Origin: an uncultured Christensenella sp.
GTDB lineage: Bacteria > Bacillota > Clostridia > Christensenellales > Borkfalkiaceae
Reading direction: 5' to 3'
Assembly: GCA_910585785.1 (NCBI GenBank)
Contig: CAJUEV010000007.1
Location: forward strand, 1-64,000
Length of the DNA stretch: 64,000 nucleotides
Below, one piece after another: positions 62,183 through 64,000 of this stretch (positions are counted from its first letter, which is position 1; each line of letters starts with the position of its first letter). The notes below the pieces were generated by a model. That model was not told the DNA's origin. It worked only from the letters and a program-made list of their open reading frames with translations, and made no database searches. The position numbers and the translations under genes were made by a program.

Positions 62183-62845
62183 TTATTCGGCGGTATGCTC
62201 GCCCGTTATCTTGATATTGCAACCATAATTTTGACCGTCGCTCCCACCCGTTATATCGGCAATTACGCCGTCCAAAATAAAGTCGTCGTCGAAAGCGTCT
62301 AACATCGACCACGCAAGGTCGGAATTTATGCGCCCGATACGTTGCCGCGTGCGTGCGTTTATTATATCGGTGCTATTTTCGTACTCGTCCGTCGGCTTAT
62401 GCTTGATTAAAACCGCGTCGCCGATATTGCTTTTTTGTATCGCCGATTGGCAGTTATCAAACGTAACGCCGACCGCTTTTGTGTACATCGGCAATTTGAT
62501 ACCGCCGTCAACGGGTGCGCGTATTGCCGCGTCGGACATTGTAATTACTGAAGGTCGCCGTACATCGGCGGCGGGCGACGTATCTTTTTTCCGTTCGGGA
62601 ACGGCGGCGGGTTGCGCGTCCCGCTCCGCTTGCTTTTCGCGCTTGCGGGCAAGCACGGCAAAAACCGTAAACGCAATACCGACAGCAAGCAACAACAAAA
62701 ATACAATCGCTTGCCACGTTTGCAAATTCTCGGCGTTTTCGCCTATATCGCCCCCGATAATTCCGCAGAATATAAACACGGGCAACCACGCAACAACGGC
62801 AATTATTATCCGCACCGTCCGTTTAAGTTTGTAAAACCACATCAT
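62183..62845 (-). CDS. membrane protein with HIRAN-like domain, lysogeny module
   Basis: 220 aa. Two N-terminal membrane helices (about 11-32 and 43-66), a charged linker, then residues about 120-215 similar to the HIRAN domain (KAVGVTFDNCQSAIQ, IGDAVLIKHKPTDEYENSTD, RQRIGRINSDLAW), a fold that elsewhere binds damaged or single-stranded DNA ends. Starts 2 bp after the repressor and would be expressed in the lysogen. A superinfection or defence role is inferred only. Confidence 0.6.
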   Translation of the reverse strand: MMWFYKLKRTVRIIIAVVAWLPVFIFCGIIGGDIGENAENLQTWQAIVFLLLLAVGIAFTVFAVLARKREKQAERDAQPAAVPERKKDTSPAADVRRPSVITMSDAAIRAPVDGGIKLPMYTKAVGVTFDNCQSAIQKSNIGDAVLIKHKPTDEYENSTDIINARTRQRIGRINSDLAWSMLDAFDDDFILDGVIADITGGSDGQNYGCNIKITGEHTAE

Positions 62846-62847
62846 AA

Positions 62848-63252
62848 TTAAAAGCCTCCTTCGTCTTTTATTTGTTTTTCGATTTGATATGCAAAGTTTA
62901 ATAATTCGTTTTTGCGCCGCATATCGAACGCCCCCGCAACCGTTATCAATTCGCGCTCGTATTCGGTAAGCACCACGCCCGCCGCACTGCCTGCAATGGC
63001 GGTATTATTCGAGTTATTGTTACCGATAATTTGTTGCACGGGTGCGCCGCGCGGCTCGCGCCCCGTGATAAGGTAATCAAGCGACACGCCGAAATAGTCG
63101 GCAAGCGTTACGCAATGCGTAAGCGTCGGCGACCGCTTGCCGCTTTTCCACTCCGAAACCGTATTTGCCCGCACGTTTAACGCCCGCACAATATCGCTTT
63201 GACGCTTGTTTTGCGCCCGCGCAAGGTCGAATATTCGCTCCGTAATTGACAT
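62848..63252 (-). CDS. prophage CI-like repressor (XRE HTH)
   Basis: 134 aa; ATG at 63252 with AAGGAGTG upstream. HTH at about 15-65 (RQSDIVRALNVRANTVSEWKSG, then SLDYLITGR). C-terminal helix region lacks the LexA-type Ser-Lys protease domain, so induction is not through self-cleavage. Transcribed from a consensus promoter about 180 bp upstream. Confidence 0.85.
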   Translation of the reverse strand: MSITERIFDLARAQNKRQSDIVRALNVRANTVSEWKSGKRSPTLTHCVTLADYFGVSLDYLITGREPRGAPVQQIIGNNNSNNTAIAGSAAGVVLTEYERELITVAGAFDMRRKNELLNFAYQIEKQIKDEGGF

Positions 63253-63303
63253 ATAAAAAAACACTCCTTGAAACGAATTTTTTTCAATCCGCGACAAGAA
63301 GTG

Positions 63304-63332
63304 TTGACAATATCGGCGTATCGGTATATAAT
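63304..63332 (+). promoter_or_regulatory. perfect-consensus rightward promoter opposing repressor transcription
   Basis: TTGACA (63304-63309), 17-nt spacer, TATAAT (63327-63332). TATCGG half-sites lie within it. Confidence 0.8.
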
Positions 63333-63435
63333 ATACGCAAGGTTATCGGCGCACCGATAAAAACGGTCGCCCCTATCCGTTAGCCGCGTTTTGTTGGCAA
63401 ACTTCTTGTCGTGGTATAGGTATTGTCGCAAATTC

Positions 63436-63464
63436 ATTATACCAAACACGAGAAACTTTGTCAA
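63436..63464 (-). promoter_or_regulatory. repressor promoter, perfect consensus
   Basis: Minus strand TTGACA (63464-63459), 17-nt spacer, TATAAT (63441-63436); start near 63429, leader about 177 nt. Confidence 0.8.
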
Positions 63465-63509
63465 TGAGCGCGGCTATAAAATTATGCGTCGACCGTTATC
63501 GGTACATCG

Positions 63510-63538
63510 AAAAACGCCCCACATCGGGAGCGTTTTTT
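63510..63538 (+). terminator. intrinsic terminator in immunity region
   Basis: AAAACGC with inner CCC/GGG pairing and GCGTTTTTT. Separates the antisense-type transcript from the early operon. Confidence 0.75.
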
Positions 63539-63582
63539 GTTTGCAAAAAAGTTAAATTTTTTTGAAAAAATGCGTAAAAGTG

Positions 63583-63611
63583 TTGACATATCACGTTGAA
63601 CGTGATATAAT
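63583..63611 (+). promoter_or_regulatory. early lytic promoter with embedded operator palindrome
   Basis: TTGACA (63583-63588), 17-nt spacer, TATAAT (63606-63611). The spacer is filled by ATATCACGTT-G-AACGTGATAT (63588-63608), perfect 10-bp arms that overlap both hexamers. This is a likely repressor operator. Confidence 0.8.
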
Positions 63612-63642
63612 ATAATCAAGAAAAGCAAAGGAGGTGAGCAAC

Positions 63643-63777
63643 GTGGACGCAATAAAAAAAGCCTTGCAAGACTTGGCAAATGCGATTGATAACCAAACAG
63701 CGGTCGAAAGCGTAAAGGTTACTATCACATTGAAGAAGCCGAAGCCCGACAAGGCAACCACCACCGCCGACAAATAA
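63643..63777 (+). CDS. 44-aa early phage protein
   Basis: GTG start behind a near-perfect AAAGGAGGTG; 44 residues with an amphipathic helix (DAIKKALQDLANAIDNQ) and a Lys/Thr-rich tail. First gene of the early operon, 30 bp after the promoter. Function unknown; no HTH, so not an obvious Cro. A GNRA-type hairpin (GGGCGG-GAAA-CCGCCC) follows at 63794-63809. Confidence 0.65.
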   Translation: MDAIKKALQDLANAIDNQTAVESVKVTITLKKPKPDKATTTADK

Positions 63778-63879
63778 TCGGCAAAGGCAGAGCGGGCGGG
63801 AAACCGCCCCTCGTAAGTCCTATTGTAGCACATCGGCACAGGGTTTGTCAACCCGTATAAATGGACTATGGAGGCAAAA

Positions 63880-64000
63880 ATGGCAAAACAAGCAAAAAAA
63901 CCGTATGCAATAACCGTTATTTTAAGCGGACGCACAAACAATTTTGACAAAAGCAACCCCGACGGGACTTTTACGTTTAAGCCGATTGGAAACAAGCGAA
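63880..64000 (+). CDS. early phage gene, truncated by window end
   Basis: ATG behind ATGGAGG; at least 40 residues (MAKQAKKPYAITVILSGRT start), open to the end of the window. Not identifiable from this part. Confidence 0.6.
   Translation, partial: MAKQAKKPYAITVILSGRTNNFDKSNPDGTFTFKPIGNKR

Larger units (their letters stand above)
63339..63538 (+). ncRNA. predicted ~200-nt RNA antisense to repressor leader
   Basis: From the rightward promoter to the terminator at 63510-63538 (AAAACGC, CCC/GGG, GCGTTTTTT). It overlaps the 5' leader of the repressor transcript from about 63339 to 63429. No convincing coding frame. Confidence 0.5.
63253..63642. promoter_or_regulatory. immunity region: three consensus promoters, operators
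   Basis: 390 bp without a supported gene. Rightward promoter 63304-63332, leftward repressor promoter 63436-63464 facing it, terminator 63510-63538 and early rightward promoter 63583-63611. Inverted arms CGACAAGAAGT (63292-63302) and ACTTCTTGTCG (63401-63411) bracket the overlap. TATCGG/CCGATA half-sites recur at 63311, 63319, 63344 and 63354. Confidence 0.7.
35990..64000. mobile_element. prophage (siphovirus-type, HK97 head), right end beyond window
   Basis: A continuous block of phage genes: early genes, packaging, HK97-type head, long-tail module with tape measure, DGR, holins, lysogeny switch and early operon. Structural genes run rightward, the repressor pair leftward. The left boundary is placed between the host promoter (35962) and the first phage gene (36102). 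No att repeat can be identified because the right end is not in the window. No integrase is seen, so it must lie to the right, or the element may be maintained otherwise (an HUH Rep is present). Confidence 0.85.

Noticed and set aside
63465..63573. Short frame MSAAIKLC... in the immunity region
   Set aside because: No ribosome site and it runs through the intrinsic terminator.
36102..64000. CRISPR array or tRNA genes
   Set aside because: No regularly spaced repeats and no cloverleaf sequences seen in the window.

Overview
The window looks like a contig from a gut-type low-to-mid GC Bacillota (class Clostridia; possibly Christensenellales-like, which is inference). It carries host chromosome (about 48-35960) and, joined to it, most of an integrated siphovirus-type prophage (about 35990 to beyond 64000). 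Clostridial signs are the single-chain glycyl-tRNA synthetase, the GGGtGRT protein beside a NifU/IscU-like scaffold, the Clostridium-type choloylglycine hydrolase, and strong AAGGAGG ribosome binding sites. The first 47 bases are Illumina adapter, so the left contig end is an assembly end.

Host part. glyQS (minus) is followed, across a 443-bp control region, by a giant 3485-residue secreted and membrane-anchored protein built of Ig-like/MBG-type repeats. Its promoter lies between two lox-like sites (10-bp inverted arms around an asymmetric 7-bp core) in opposite orientation, so it is probably an invertible phase-variation switch. Next come a GH31-like protein, a bile-salt-hydrolase/penicillin-acylase family enzyme and an esterase, then an HD-RyR-SLOG signalling protein and a GH13 alpha-glucosidase. 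A divergent AraC regulator faces a nine-kilobase sugar-uptake operon: CBM lipoproteins, a TIM-barrel hydrolase, MalF/MalG-type permeases, a solute-binding lipoprotein, a secreted ADP-ribosylglycohydrolase-fold protein and an MsmX-like ATPase. The host part ends with the GGGtGRT/iron-sulfur scaffold pair.

Prophage part. A left early block holds small Cys-rich proteins, a PAPS-reductase-like protein, a radical SAM protein, an HTH protein, a candidate replication origin with an HUH Rep protein, an adenine methylase and a DUF3850/ASCH protein. It is followed by packaging and head genes (TerS candidates, HNH-kinase, TerL, portal, protease, HK97 capsid), connectors, tail tube, a frameshifted tail chaperone, tape measure and baseplate/fibre genes. 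Then comes a compact diversity-generating retroelement (DGR): lectin-fold target with variable repeat, GC-rich hairpin, template repeat and reverse transcriptase. Holins, a lysogeny module (repressor plus membrane HIRAN-like protein) and the start of the rightward early operon follow. No integrase or endolysin is visible in the window.

Main points of interest: the DGR, with 128-bp TR/VR copies that differ at 9 positions, 7 of them TR adenines; the lox-like invertible promoter of the giant surface protein; a 220-nt leader or RNA between terL and portal with iterated terminator arms; the HUH Rep with iterons and G-tracts; convergent consensus promoters in the immunity region; and an apparent total absence of GATC outside the adapter.
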